From positions 106,183 to 170,182 of the forward strand of contig NW_003101671.1 of NCBI RefSeq assembly GCF_000003855.2: DNA of 64,000 nt, written 5' to 3'. This document shows positions 35,352 through 48,969 of the stretch, one piece after another; within the stretch, counting starts at the first letter, position 1; each line of letters starts with the position of its first letter. The notes under the pieces are model-generated. The model was not told the origin of the DNA. It saw nothing but the letters and a program-made list of their open reading frames with translations, and ran no database searches. The translations under genes were made by a program, and so were the position numbers. Source of the DNA: Blastomyces gilchristii SLH14081 (lineage: Eukaryota > Ascomycota > Eurotiomycetes > Onygenales > Ajellomycetaceae).

Positions 35352-37110
35352 TATATCAAGAAGATCAGAGTGACAGACATAAAGAGACTAGAGAAGATAG
35401 AAAAGCTTTATAAGATACTCAGACTGAGTATTATAAAGAAATTGACTGAAGAGTCTCTTAACTCTCTATAAGAAAAGAGAGAGAGAGAGAAGAGAAGTCT
35501 ATACAACTACTCTCTATAACACTGAGAGTTAACACTCTGAGAATCTCTGTGAGAATTCTTGAAGAGAGTATCTATAATCTGAAGAGTTTTCAGACTTTGA
35601 GAAGCACTGTAAAAGATCTAATATAAGAAGAAACAGAGTATAAGTCTTTATAAGATCTTCTATTCAGATTATCTGAACTGCAACTGAAGAATGAATATAC
35701 TCAGTATATTTAAAAACTGCTTATAACAGAAATCAATCCTGCAGAAATAAAGAATTGAAGAGACTTAAATAATCTCTTATGAAGAGAGAGTTGAATTTAT
35801 ATACCTTTAAATGAGTTTCTATATATAGAACTTATTAAAAGATATCATGACTCTTCTCTAGTAAGTCATTTTACAGATACTAGAACTTATAAGTTACTTA
35901 TAAGAAAATACTTCTAATCAAAGATATAAGAACTTATGAAGAAGATAGTTAATTTTTATACTGTTTATCAGAATTCACAGATAATACAGTTTAGATTATA
36001 TAAAGAATGTACTTCTCTACTCATTTCATAGAAATCTTGAGAATAGCTAGAAATAAACACTCTTATAAGTCTTTCTGAAAGTCAGAACATATATAATATC
36101 TACTTTAACAGTGTGCTAGTAATAGTAGATTACTTTATCAAGATGACACACTTTATACTCATCTATAAGAACTTAAAGTCAAAGAATTTAACTTATATCT
36201 TCTTCTATAATATAATTCAGTTATATAAATTATCTATGAATATTATCTCAGACAGAGAATTAGTCTTTATAAGAAAGTTCTGATTTGATCTGATAATTAT
36301 ACTGAAGATTTTATAAGATCTAAGCACAGCTTTTCATCAACAGACATATGATCAGATAGAATATGAAATGAGTATATTGAACCAGTATCTGTAGTACTTT
36401 ATCAATTACAATCAGAATGACTGAATGTATTAATTATCACTTATAAAGTTTATATATAATAACTCAAAGTATGTCAGTACAGATAAAACCCTCTTTGAGA
36501 TACTCACTGAGACTTATATGTGAATAATCTTAATAAATCTATGAGAGTATACTATAGAGTGTGATGATGTCTGTGAACAAGCTGAGAGAATTCAGAATAT
36601 CTGAGAGAAAGTCTGTGAATTCTTAAGAAAGACTTAAGAGTATTAGAAGAGATACTATAACTTCAAGCATATTATAAAGAGTTTTAAGAAAAATAATAGA
36701 GTCTGACTGAGTTTAGAAAATATCACTATATAGAGATCTAATAAGAAGCTGAATCTCTTATAAATAGAGTCTTATAAAATTATGAAGAAAGTTAGTTTAT
36801 AGTTCTTTAGATTGAAACTACTATCTGAGTTATAGATATATAAGATTTTTTATATCTCTTTACTCTGTAAATATAAGAAATTCTCAGAAGAGAATTTTAT
36901 AACTTATTACTCTATTTATAAAGTATCAGAGAGTGAAAAAGAATATCAGATTAAAGAAATTATTAACTCAGAGAAGTGAGATTATGAGCTCTGATTCAAG
37001 ATTTAGTAATAAGAATATTCTGATAAGATGAATAAGTTCACTTAGAAACTATTCAGACAGATAAGATATCTATAAAAGCTGAGACATGACTTTTATACTG
37101 GGAATTCTGA
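35352..37110 (+). pseudogene. Gypsy-2 integrase with chromodomain
   Basis: A zinc-binding H-D-x-S-L-V-S-H segment lies near 35845-35870. The catalytic core reads V-D-Y-F-I-K-M-T-H-F (first Asp, about 36130), I-S-D-R-E-L-V-F-I (second Asp, about 36245), and T-A-F-H-Q-Q-T-Y-D-Q-I-E (Glu, about 36330). This is the D,D35E spacing of Metaviridae integrases. A C-terminal E-Y-Q-I-K-E-I-I-N-S and Y-S-D-x-x-N-x-x-W-like segment (about 36940-37060) resembles a chromodomain. Broken by stops. Confidence 0.82.
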
Positions 37111-37358
37111 TAAGTCAGAATAATGCAGTCTTTGCTAAGAATCTGATTATAATAAAGATATTAATACTCTCAATTATAAACTCTAGTCTATAAGATAATA
37201 AGTTTCTACTGAGATGAACAGTTCACAGTGTATATAAAGAGAAGAAGAAATCATGTTCTTATTAAAAGCTAAAAAATAAAGAAAATAAAAACAGAACTGT
37301 GAATACAATTTAGAGATTAGTAAAGAAAAAACAAAGAAAACTCACACTTATATTCTTA

Positions 37359-38663
37359 ATATCTGTGACACTCAACTTCTCTGTGACTATTAATTCTTCT
37401 CTTCAAAGAAGTGAAGAGTATTATATCTATGATACAGAAAAGTATTGTATTTAACATGAAGACTGTTAAAAATGCACAGACTTCAGAGAAGCTGAATATC
37501 AGAACATATATAGTTATAGCTAGACTGACCGCCGGGATCATGAAATTCACGTTTGATCTCATTTAGTCTGGTCTCATACATTTCTTAGCGTGAATTCCGC
37601 TGGGACTAGTCATTAAAAAAACATGCAAAGTGACTATATATCAGATTTTAAAATGAAACCATGACTTGAAAAAAATGAGAAAGTAATTTCATTTGATCTC
37701 ATTTAGTCTCATTCTTGATATAAAGTTACTATTTTTAGACATTTTAAGGTTTTTTTTAGACTATTTTTAATTTTTTAAAAAGTAACACTTTTTAATAACA
37801 CTTAAATGAGATTTAAAGTTATTTAAAGCCATAAAAATAATTTAAATTGAGAAGTGAAAATCATGGTTTCATTTGGAAAATGTGACAAGAGTAGACAGTA
37901 AGTCTCACTGAGACAGTATGAAACTACTATCTAATGTTAAAACCATGTAATGAGATCAGTCGAATTGATAATGAAACTATCAAAAAATTTGATGCTGGTC
38001 TCAGACACGGTCACACGGTCAGTCTAATTGTAGCAGAGTTTTAAGAGCTGATCATCTGTGTATGTAATCAGATACTTCTTACAAAGCTATGTCTGTTTTC
38101 TCAGTTGTGCTGAAGTATTCAGCTTGAAAACAATTAAGATATGAAGAGAAAGCTTATCTATTCAGATTAACTTCTGTCACAAATTCATGACATTTGCATT
38201 GTCTTAATTACCTGAATTTTGTAGGTACTCAGAAATATACCTCTTATTAATAATGAGATTGCAGAAATGCACTGCAGTATGAGAACTGTTAATAGAAAAT
38301 GTAGACATATTCATATATATCTGATCAGAGATTATATAAGTAGAGAGAAGATAATTGTAAATCTGTGAGACTGCAGTGAACACTGACAGTACTGAGAGCT
38401 TTGCAGAAACTGTTAGCTAGAGTCTGTAAGAAATTACTTATAAGAAGACTTACAGTAAAGAGAAGAACTGCACTACTTGAAGTCAGAAACTGATCTGAGA
38501 AAGACATAGAGTTGACTGCTGACTCAAAGATCAGATGCAGTGATAAGACTGAGAGAGATAAAGATACCATTATTAATAGTAACATCTCTGCTATATCAGC
38601 TGATAAAAAGTAATCAGAGAAGTTATAGAAATATCTATAAGAAGCTCAGCTGTGATCAGACAT
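37359..38663 (-). pseudogene. Antisense ORF at the 3' end of gypsy-2, split by a MITE
   Basis: Reads opposite to gag-pol. The ATG at 38663-38661 opens M-S-D-H-S. A long Ser/Leu-rich stretch, probably Pro-rich before C-to-T change, continues leftward. After the MITE (37521-38026) it resumes at 37512 and ends S-L-K-R-R-I-N-S-H-R-E-V-E-C near 37370 with a stop. Joined length is about 263 codons. A second copy at 58708-59500 has the same start and the same C-terminal S-L-K-R-E-I-N-N-Y-R-E-I-E-S-C plus stop, at roughly 70% nucleotide identity by eye. Function is unknown. Confidence 0.6.
37521..38026 (+). mobile_element. hAT MITE, 506 bp, inside the antisense ORF of gypsy-2
   Basis: Ends TAGACTGACCGCC and GGTCAGTCTA. 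Duplication gttatagc (37513-37520) and attgtagc (38027-38034), two transitions apart. Confidence 0.92.
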
Positions 38664-39479
38664 TATTTATTAAGATATTGAAATTGAAAAAAATTTATTC
38701 TTGAGAAGTTCTTAAATTAATATATAAATATTATCAGAAACACTCTCTCTCTGTAATCTAAGTAAAAATACTTTGTGAATGAATAAGAATACTCACAGTT
38801 TATAAGAATGAGAGCTGTTACAGAAAAAGAAAAAAGATAATGAGATTCTATGAATAAATCTGAAATATTTATACTACTTTAGAGAGATTTATTTACATCA
38901 TAAGTGATTCTGTGAAATAGTCAGATCACTCTAGTAAATAAAGAGTTATTATAAATTACAGATCTGAATCTTTCTATATAACTACAAAGAGTAATTACAG
39001 ACTGTAAATATCTTGATTACACAATTCTACAGAGTTGATAAAAGAATGAAAAATTCCTCACAATTCTACAGTATCAAAGAATAATGATTTGTAAGAATGA
39101 GTGAAAGATCAACTCATGAATACTTTTCTTTAATAGATATAATCTTACAGAGAGTGATTCATCTGTGAAATGAATCTGTATAATAGTTACAAAAGAATCT
39201 CATGAAAATGATTGAGAGTCAACTGAAATTCTTCTGTATGAAAGGTGTAAGATAAATCTATATAATAGTCAGAGAAAGATCTGCAGATTATAAAGAATCT
39301 TACAGAATAAGAAACTGAGTGACAGACTTTTATTTCTTTATAGTAATAAGGGATTTTTCCTTACTGAGATTTTCATAGATATAAAGAGTTTTTAATGAGT
39401 ATCACTACAGTGCTGAGCTGATTCTATGAAATCACTTAGTGAAAGGCTTCACAGATGAAGACTTAGAGAGAGAGAAGAA
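38664..39479. other. Gypsy-2 3' non-coding region, shared with 53891-54066 and 58591-58707
   Basis: Between the antisense ORF start and the 3' LTR. About 38690-38900 matches, in reverse, the sequence around LINE-b. A stretch reading ttttctgtaacag on the minus strand resembles a 3' splice site upstream of the antisense ORF. A purine-rich agagagagagaagaa just before 39480 is the probable polypurine tract. Confidence 0.6.
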
Positions 39480-39737
39480 TGTACAAAATCTCACTTCTTG
39501 CAGATTCTTTCTCTTTATTTCTATCTCTTATGTAATTAATAAAGTTAGCAGCTCTTGACTACATACAACTATATAGACTGAAGTTCATGAATACTATTCA
39601 CAACTCAGCTTGAATACTATTATATATTTAATCTTTACATCTTATCTTTCTACTGTGAATACTTCTAGTAGTTAACAGTACATATCACACCAAGCTGCAA
39701 ACACCTGAATAATTGCCTGCGAGTACTTATTCTTACA
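39480..39737 (+). repeat. Gypsy-2 3' LTR
   Basis: 258 bp from TGTACAAAATC to TTATTCTTACA, followed by the duplication aggat. Confidence 0.9.
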
Positions 39738-39742
39738 AGGAT

Positions 39743-39899
39743 GTAGAGAAACTGCTTATTTAAATCTTAAAATAGAAGACTTTGTCAATGATTATATTAA
39801 TATAGAGTTAATTCTCAAATTCAATAGAAATCTAGTATTGTTGTTCTCAATCTCTTGCAGAATCTATTGAATATTAAGATATTAAAACTAGATTTAATA
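39743..39899. other. Unassigned sequence between gypsy-2 and gypsy-3
   Basis: A+T-rich, no gene seen. It is the continuation of 18496-18772 and ends with the gypsy-3 duplication aata (39896-39899). Confidence 0.5.
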
Positions 39900-40066
39900 T
39901 GTGGTTCGGAAGAACGTACGACCGTCGGATAATAACGCGGCCGCTTCCGAACTTGCTTACGAATGTAAAGGGGTCATAGCAGCCACTAATTAATTTAGTG
40001 TATGATATATAAGAAGCTGATGTATGCCTGTAATTGTACACTGACTCAAGCAACCTTTGAATCACA
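39900..40066 (+). repeat. Gypsy-3 5' LTR
   Basis: 167 bp and still rich in CpG in its first 60 bp. Against the partner, most differences are C-to-T or G-to-A at CpG sites, where this copy more often keeps the CpG in its first third. Confidence 0.92.
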
Positions 40067-40139
40067 TCTGATAGTATGTCTAAAAACTGATGAGAAGTGC
40101 AGGCTTCTTCAGAGTGTGATAATTTCATCTACAAAGTGA

Positions 40140-41820
40140 TTTATAGTTATCATGTCAGTGTGATTCTAGAATGTCTCAAAAGATAGTGTATGAAGAGTAG
40201 TGAGTGAAAGAGCATCTGATTGATACTGCTTTACTTGTTAGGAAAAAACTTCATACTCAGATGAATATTGTATATGTGAACAGATGAGATGTGAGAAAGA
40301 GAATGAGAGCAGTGAATCAGATTCAAAGAAGTTCACTCCCTACTCAAAAGAAGAATAAAAAGAAAGAATGATCATCACTGAAGTTGTATGATGATAGCAG
40401 AAATCATATAACAATATAGTGATATAACAACAGACATTGTATAATTGATGAGAAATCACTGAAAGATATGTAGAATCTCTCAGAGAGTTTACTTGAAGTA
40501 GTAAGAAAAATGACTGAAATCACTGCACTGAAATCAAAGCTCTGTACATGTACAAGTATTCTAAATGAGATTGAGGCCTTGTGTACACAGTGACAGACTG
40601 AGATGAAAGTCAAACAACAATTGATATTCACAGTGAATTAAGTATTCACTATGAAGAGCATCACTGATGTAATTATCATTATCAATAAGAATAGAGAAAA
40701 TCAGGTCTTAGACCTGTAGTGAGAGATTAAATGTTTGCACAGATAGATAACTATATCAAATCTGAAGATCTCAGTACAATCATTTGTAATCTCTTCAGAA
40801 GTGTACACATTATCAGAGATCACTGTGTAAAATGAGAATCTGAGTATGAGATATATCAAGTCAGAAGATCTGTCTGAGCTATCAAGCTTTAATAATGACT
40901 GAAAAAATGATGCTGCAATCAGCTGGCTAAGTCAGATGTGATCATATTATTGAATTGAATATAAACTCACAGACAGACAGTTAACAGAATTTCAATAAGT
41001 CTTAAGATCTGTCACATTTCTACATAGAAAAGTGAAGTTATTATGAATAGCTGATAAAAAGATGAATCTCACAGACTCAGAGTGATATTCATTCTTATGA
41101 ATATGAAATGAGTTTTTCAAATGAATCTTGCACAACTTTGAGAAAGTGAATGTATGAGACAAGTATTATGAATACTTCACTGAGTGTAGATAAGTGAGTG
41201 ATCTTACATTATACTTCACACACTTCAGCTTATACTATCTCATATTAAATGAAGAGCTTTCAACATCTTTCTGTTTACAGATCTTTATTCATGATCTTAT
41301 ATCTGAGTTGAGAGTGAAATGAAAATGCTTAACCTTGCAATCAGACATGATGAAACAAGTATATAACATTCTCATTGTACAGAAACAAGTGAGTCAATTG
41401 TGATAGAAAATACTGCAATTGAGTATGTCTCAGTGAAGAATAAGTAATCAGACTTCTATGATACAAGTTACACATCTGAATATAATGAATCTAGATCTGA
41501 ATGTTATCACAAAAGCACTGAATTCCCTGAAAAAGAGATTCTCTGAGTGAAAATCTTGATATTGTAAGCATTAAGCTAGCTTCAACTATGAATATCAAAA
41601 TCATGATATAAAAGATTGCACTCAGCATGCACAGTCAAGAGAAGTAAGAGAGTTAAAAAACTAGCAGAATCAGTGAGCTTAAAGACACTTACTGATATTC
41701 TATGAAAAGTCTTCAAAATGAAAGAGATGTCTGTATTAGATGACTCTCTGAATCCTGTGAATATCAAGAGAAAGCAGACTTCTGAATGAGGTGTGAGTGA
41801 GAATGATGAAGCAGACACTT
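40140..41820 (+). pseudogene. Gypsy-3 gag, inactivated
   Basis: A long region between the 5' LTR and pol with one consistent but stop-ridden frame. A C-K-H-like Cys/His segment (about 41555-41600) is the likely remnant of the zinc knuckle. Assigned mainly by position. Confidence 0.5.
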
Positions 41821-41869
41821 ATCTCAATGCCTTGAGACCTGAAATGTTAATATATAAGAGACACTTGAA

Positions 41870-43626
41870 TAAGAATCAAGAGATGACTGTAAAAGTGTTA
41901 GCAGACATAGAAGCTTCTACACAATATATTAATAATTATATGATTTAAAGACTGAAAGAAGTCTGCTGAGTGAAGAATCTCTGATATATAAGATTATCTA
42001 ATAACTGATATTTGATATCATCTGTAAGAGTAAGACTTCTCTTACACTTCAGAGAATAATCTTGCTATACTTGAGTATAAGAGCTGCAGAATATGAAATA
42101 CAATCTTATTCTCAGACTTAATTGATTTCAAAGATTCAATTTGCAGATTCAATGATATACATGTCATATACAGTTGACTGATAGAAAGAGAACAGTTTAT
42201 ACAATTCTATCAACTGATATGAGAAGAATATTTCATGTCTCTGATATAGAAGAGTTAAATCTGCTTATATATTAATAAGTAAAGAGAATGATTTGCAAGA
42301 TCTCATCTGAAAGCATTCTGTATGTTATACAGAATCTGAAAGTGAAGAAAACTAAGATAAAGAATATATGAGAGAATAAGTGTATGAAGAAGCTTCTGAA
42401 GAAGTATAGAAAGATCTTCTGAACAGATCTTTCACTGAAATTACTACTGAAACAAGGATTTGTACATGAGATTGACATAAGAAATACAAAATCAATCAAT
42501 CAGAATGTATACTCTCTGTCACAAACATATCTTGAAGAACAGAAGTATCAGATCACAGATCTTCTAGAATGTGATCTTATATGACTCTTATCAAGCACAT
42601 GAGACTTTTCAGTTCTATTTGTGAGAAAGGTGAGTGAGAAGTGATGAATATGTATCAATTATCAAGCACTCAATAAGCTTATAATCAAGAATGAATATTC
42701 ATTATCATAGATTCAACAATAGTTGAATACAGTTGAAAATATCTGATATCTATCAAAGATCAATCTTCTCTCAGAATACTGACAGATCTGTATAGATAAA
42801 CTGTCAGTTCTGTGAACTGTATTTAATACATAATGAGAGAAGTGTGAATTCCTGGTAATGCTATTTGATCTGATAAATGCACTCATTATCTTTTAAATAA
42901 TGATGAATACAATTCTTTATAAGCAGAATGAAATCTCATGTCTTATATATCTCAATAACATTCTAGTCTTTTCAAACTTATATAATGAATATCTGAAGCA
43001 TCTTAATGAGATACTTACAACTCTGACAGAGTATAAGCTCTATATTAAATTAATAAAGTGTGTGTTTGAAATGAAAGAGTTGAAGTTCATAGAATATGTA
43101 GTGAGTGATGACTGTATATATTTTATTCTGAAGAAATTGAATGTCATAGTAAATTGACTGTGACTGAGAAACATACATCATGTACAACAGTTTCTTAGAT
43201 TGATCTCATATTACTGTAAATTTATCAAGAATTTCACATTAATATCTACATCACTCTCAGATCTCTTAAGAGAAATGAATATAAATCTATGAAAGAAGAA
43301 GTTTCATTCAATCATCTGAAATACTGTATATGAAGAGGCTTTTCTCACACTGAGAGAATGTGTAATAACATTCTCAGTGTTTATTCAATCAGATTGTGAT
43401 AAACCTTTCTACATTGAAACAGATATATCTGAATGAGTTATTGAAGATGCTCTTCTACAGATGAGTAAGAACAGCAAGCTGCACTTGATAATATATAATG
43501 ATAGAAAACTATCAGACACTGAGCTTAATTACTCAGTATATAAAAAGAAATTGCTAGTGATTAAGCACATACTGATGTTGTGAAATAGATATATTGATAA
43601 CAGGTATATAATAATGATAATTATGA
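41870..43626 (+). pseudogene. Gypsy-3 protease, RT and first part of RNase H
   Basis: After a protease-like start (A-D-I-E-A-S-T, near 41900), the RT reads from the fingers (W-I-C-I-N-Y-Q-A-L-N-K-L, about 42645) to the palm (Y-L-N-N-I-L-V-F-S-N, about 42945-42975, from Y-L-D-D) and the thumb. RNase H begins F-Y-I-E-T-D-I-S at about 43408. Gypsy-1C cuts the frame at 43626; the reading resumes at 49283 with Y-K-S-L. Confidence 0.8.
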
Positions 43627-43934
43627 TGTGGCGGGCTGCGCCCGATCAATCATATAGACTATTCTGTTACACTTCACAGATCTCAATCACTTCATTCTTG
43701 AACACGTACACTTCAATTCTCAGCCATTCTCGATCACCGATCCTCGGCCGCTATGAACGCGCGTATATTCTCCCGCCCTGAAGCTCCACCGCGTACGCCA
43801 CCACATACATGTATAAATATCCACCTCAATTGCTGATTCTTACACTTTCTCTTTCTTTTCTTCTCTAACATTTTTATCTTTGTTATATAAGATCTATAAT
43901 ATTATACTGATCTATTCAGTGTAGGCCTCTTACA
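43627..43934 (+). repeat. Gypsy-1C 5' LTR
   Basis: 308 bp with TATA-like tgtataaatatcc near 43811 and a gttatataag box near 43883. Rich in CpG compared with the body. Confidence 0.93.
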
Positions 43935-44216
43935 CTATAAAAATGTTCATTGTCTTCTCATCAGGAACAATTATTCATCAAGAGATATTTAAATGTGTAA
44001 CAATGTGTAAGAAATAGAGAAACAGTTAAACAGTTAAGTGAACACTGAGTCCTTAGATAGTTTCTAGATAGAAGCTTGCTTATCAGTCACTCTGGCCCTG
44101 CAACAAGATCTTATGAAGAGAATAAGATCTTATAAGAGAATATCAGTGAAAGATCTGAGAGTTCTGACACTCAGATATATGAGAATATGATTACACATTT
44201 GATGATTGATATAATC

Positions 44217-45385
44217 ATGTCTAACAATAATATGAAACCCTTGAACACAAGCATAGACACAGTGTCACAGTGACTCTGAGCAATATTGAAACTACAATAA
44301 CAATAAATAGCTGATATACATGCAACTCAACAACATCAATATGAAGAGATTCAATAACTAACTCACATGATTTCAACATCTATAGAATTAAATACAAAAG
44401 TGCTGAAAGAATGCTTAGATGCTTCTGCATATTTCAATGCTTCTGATCTCACTCTCTACTCATCATAAAGAATGGAAATGCTTGTGAAACTGAGTGTAGA
44501 TAGAGATGCTATTGGTTCATTAATCAATCAAGATTAATATATTAATGAATGATTGAAAGATTATGTAAAACAGAAGTTCCATTCATGAATAAAAGTATAT
44601 GAATCAGTGTTACAAATGCCTGACAATATTATGAAATATCTTGATATTCTGTTCTGAGACACTGCCATGCAACAGAAAGTATTAGATTAACTACAGAGTA
44701 TCTGACAGAGAAACATTTCTCTTATAACATTTATTTCTGACTTCAACATCAAGATTCTAGAAGCAGATAATCAAACTTGAGAGAATCAAATGAAGATTAG
44801 CATGCTTAAGAAGACATTAACTTTCAAACTCTTACAAGCTCTTGTAAGTGCAGATGAAGACCAGACTTATGAAGACTTCTACACACAGCTCTGAACAATG
44901 AATGATCATCTTACTAAGCTTAAGAATATACAGAACAGTGACAGAAGACATTACACCTCAGCAACTTATACACCTGTACTGAGGAATAACAATGATACAG
45001 ATGCCATGAATTGAGTAGACTTGAATGTTTATACACAAGCAAGGGTCTTCACTGTCTGAACAGGCTTTTAAGTCTCTGAGATCATTTCTGAAGAAGTCAC
45101 TGATCAACATCAACATGAAGTGTGCATCAACTGTAATCAATCAGAACACATTGCTTTCAACTGCTGATTGACCTATATATCTTCATACTCAAGAGAAAGA
45201 TCAGTGTCTTCTTATTTGAAGAATGAATCAGTGTCTGTCCACATCAATCACATTACATTAGAGAAAGATTCAGAAGATAACTATAAGAATGTCTCAGTGA
45301 AACAGAGAAAAGATTAGCTTCTGTTCAAATTTATAAACAGAAGCTTGAAGAGATCAGATGATAATAATTTGAAGAGAAGATAACA
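44217..45385 (+). pseudogene. Gypsy-1C gag
   Basis: Starts M-S-N-N-N-M-K. A C-x2-C-x4-H-x4-C knuckle lies at about 45125-45165 (C-I-N-C-N-Q-S-E-H-I-A-F-N-C). Several TGA and TAG codons interrupt it. It runs directly into pol. Confidence 0.8.
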
Positions 45386-48300
45386 ATGAATGTGATTCTT
45401 ATATCTACTGTGATTGATAATATGTATAATATGAAAGCCATAGTAGACAGCAGTCTATGTCACTATGCAATGATAAAATCTTCAGTTATAAGATATCATA
45501 ATCTTTAGCATATCTCTTTATCAAAACCTCGACTTCTCACAGAATTTAATGATTCAAAAGACATTTGTATCTGTTACATGATAAAGCTGATCATAGATGT
45601 GAGAGAATATCAACATGAAGATGTCTATGCATATGAAGTTAATAATCTTGATTATGATCTTATACTAGAACTTGTCTGACTATCTGAACAAGACATCTTA
45701 TTGAACACTTAAAACAGAAGCTTGATATTCTCTAACAATGATAGAATTTACAAAGATGATATTCATAAGACTGTTGATCTGACACAGATCTCTGTCAATG
45801 TCTATGAAATGCTCAGAAAAAGAAGTCACTGAAAGAATTGTTAATAGCAGAATCATGTATCAATCTATTTCATCAGTCTGATCAATATTAAAAAGGCTTT
45901 AGAAAAATTATCTTATATTATAATAACAGATTCTCATATGAAACTCTCTCAATAATATCATGAATATCTAGATGTCTTCTGATAAGATAATATTATAAAT
46001 ATATCTCTCTTACAAGGTCTCAGAGTGAATCACAGTATCAAGTTAGAGAAAAAGAATGATAAGAATTCTGAACTGTTATGAGACTCTCTTTATAACATGT
46101 TCTGAGATGAACTTCTTCTTCTTCAAAAGACACTCAATAATCTGTTAAATAAAGAATTCATACATATTAGTAACTCTTCTGCTGCAGCCTGTATTCTCTT
46201 TACAAAGAAATCAGATGAAGAACTCTGATTCTGTGTGAACTACTGAGGTCTGAACAGATTGATAAAGAAAGATTGATATCTCTTATCTCTCATCAATGAA
46301 ACCCTAGTACAGATCAGACAAGCTCAATGATTTATAAAACTAGATATTGTTATCATATTTCATAAGATTTATATTACTAAAGAAGATGAATGACTTACAG
46401 CATTTCAAACATGTTATGATCTCTTTGAATGAATAGTCACACTCTTTGAACTGACTAATGTATTCAGTACATTTCAGAAGTATATCAACTGAGCACTCTG
46501 AGATTTTCTTGATAAGTTTGTATCTGCTTATCTAGATGATATTCTCATCTTCATCAATGAATTCAGAAAAGAATATCAAGAGTATGTACAAAAGATATTA
46601 CAACAGCTACAAGAAGCAGAACTACTGATAGATATTGATAAGTGTGATTTTGAAGTCAAGAGCACTAAGTATCTGGGTTTTATTATAGAAGCTGACAAGG
46701 GAATTTGAATGAATTCTGAGAAAGTCTCTGCCATTGTTGAATGAGAAGCTCTGTGTACTGTGAAAGATATATGAAGCTTCATCAGATTTACTAACTTCTA
46801 TCAGTGATTTATATGAAACTTCTCAGATATCATGAGATCACTTACAGATCTCACTAAGAAAGACTCAGTATTTCAATGATCAGTGAATGCTGAAGCTGCA
46901 TTTATACAGATGAATAAGATATTCATTAATACTTCTCTACTGATAATATTTGATTCTGATTGTAAGACAGTTATTGAAGCTGATTTCTCTGACTATGTGA
47001 TAGAAGAAGTGATATTATAATATGATAATGAAGAGATTCTACAATCATGTATCTTCATATCTAAGAAACTAAGTCCTGCTGAATATAATTATAAGATCTA
47101 TGATAAGAAAGTCTTTGCAATTATATACTGTTTAGAAGAATGAGACTCTGAACTCTGAAGTGTCTCTGAATTTGAGATAGTCATAGATCATAAGAATCTC
47201 AAATACTTCACAACTACTTATAAACTCACTGAACAATAGATATAATAATCTGAGTTTTTAAGCTACTTTTATTTTACAATACACTACCATTCTGATAGCC
47301 AGAACTCAATGACAGATGCTCTCTCATGATGAGAGTAAGATATGTCATCTAATGTAACAGATACTCACTGAATGAACTGAGAGCACTGGCTCTTGAACTC
47401 AAAGATACTAGTTGATCAAGATGAAACAGTTTATAACACTATATATACTTTCTCAGTTAGAACTGTCATTAATATCTTCACTTTCTCTACACTGAATGAA
47501 CTATGATATACAGCAGCTCAGATAAATGAACTTCTTCAGACTCTCACTGAAGCAGTATATCAAGAAGCACTCTGATTTTCCCCAGAACTATGTATAAGAA
47601 CTGATATCTCAGAATGTTCAATTGATGATAATAACACTCTACAATTCTGTGAACAACACTGAGTCTCTCACTCTGAACTCTTACACACTCAGATAATGTA
47701 AGAGATGCATAATTCATATATAACTAGTTATTCAGGCTGTGAATAACTGTATAGAATGATCTTCTGAGAGTTCTACTGATCTAAGATATTAAACAGTATC
47801 AGATGCTTTGTCTGAAACTGCAATCACTGTTCTTCTATTATCTCATGAAAGAACTGTAGAAAAGGTCTATTAAAATCACTCAATATCTCTGATAGAATCT
47901 GATAAGATATAGCAATTGACTTCACTATCAATCTATCTAAGAGTAAGAGTTGTAGAAACATTCTGATCATTATAAATCAACTGAGCAAAGATATAATATT
48001 AAAACCTTGTAATAAGATAAATACTGAACAAGTCACTGAAGCTTTTCTACAGAGCCTGTTCTATCAGATGCATGAATTACTAAGATCTATAGTATTGAAT
48101 TAAGACTGTCAATTTATGAGCACTCTCTGAATAAGAATCTGTCAAGTTCTCAAGATTATATACTGTCTATCAACTGTCTATCACTCTGAGATCAATAATG
48201 CATCAGAACAGATAATTCAGACTGTGAAGAATTATCTCTGAAAGTTCTGTAATTACTTATAAGATGATTGACATGATCTTCTTCTACACACAGAGATCAC

Positions 48301-48969
48301 TATCAATGATCAAAATGCTGTTTTAACAGATGTAAGTCTGTTCTTTCTTACACATAGATATCATATGAAAGTGTTAAATCTTCTAGAGATCACACAGTTC
48401 ATACCAGACCTCTGCAGTCTGATTCAGATCATTGATAATATAGTAAGAAAACTCTGAGATATCTGTGATTGAGCAGAGGTCTTCATGACAACTGTAAAAC
48501 AAGATCAAGAGAATCAAATCAATGTTCACTGAGACCTTACTGAACAATATAAGATAGAAGATCTGATATGATTGAATCTTAAGAATATATGAACCACATG
48601 TTCATCTTGTACACTAGATTATCATCATATCAAGTATAAAGTGATAGAAGTTCTAGGTAGTCACAACTATCATCTTGACACATTATCAGAGATTTATAAT
48701 GTATTTCATACAAGCTTGCTCTGCTGTGTCATCACTGATCTGTTCCCTTCTCAACTGACTTCTGACTGACAGTTATCAGGCATCATAGAAGAAGATAATG
48801 AGCTTGAGTGAGAGATTGAGAATATTCTCAATAAGAGATCTTGTGACTGTGGCCAGTAATATCTTGTGAAATGAGTCAGCTATAATCAACTGACCTGAAC
48901 TTCAAGTTCTGTATTATCTGAAACAGTGGCCCTTGACTGATGGAAACTGCTTCTGAAAGAAGGAGCTAA
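45386..48969 (+). pseudogene. Gypsy-1C pol with chromodomain
   Basis: Protease: V-D-S-S-L near 45440 in the place of the catalytic D-S/T-G. RT: A-Y-L-D-D-I-L-I-F at 46520-46552, the intact catalytic box. RNase H: E-A-D-F-S-D-Y, about 46975. Integrase core at about 47880-48330. Chromodomain at about 48780-48930 (N-E-L-E-W-E-I-E-N-I-L, then L-V-K-W-V-S-Y-N). A purine-rich tract (gaaagaaggagctaa) precedes the 3' LTR. There are frame changes and many stops but every domain is recognisable. Confidence 0.87.

Larger units (their letters stand above)
18773..39737 (+). mobile_element. Gypsy-2, Ty3/gypsy retrotransposon carrying four nested insertions
   Basis: The two 258-bp LTRs are nearly 20.5 kb apart, and the flanking 5-mers are agaat and aggat (one transition). 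Removing the hAT (19125-24981), copia plus LINE-c (26648-33463), two MITEs and their duplications leaves about 7.26 kb, a normal gypsy length. The order on the plus strand is gag, protease, RT, RNase H, integrase, chromodomain. The 3' part of the element is occupied by an ORF on the opposite strand (37359-38663). Confidence 0.9.
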
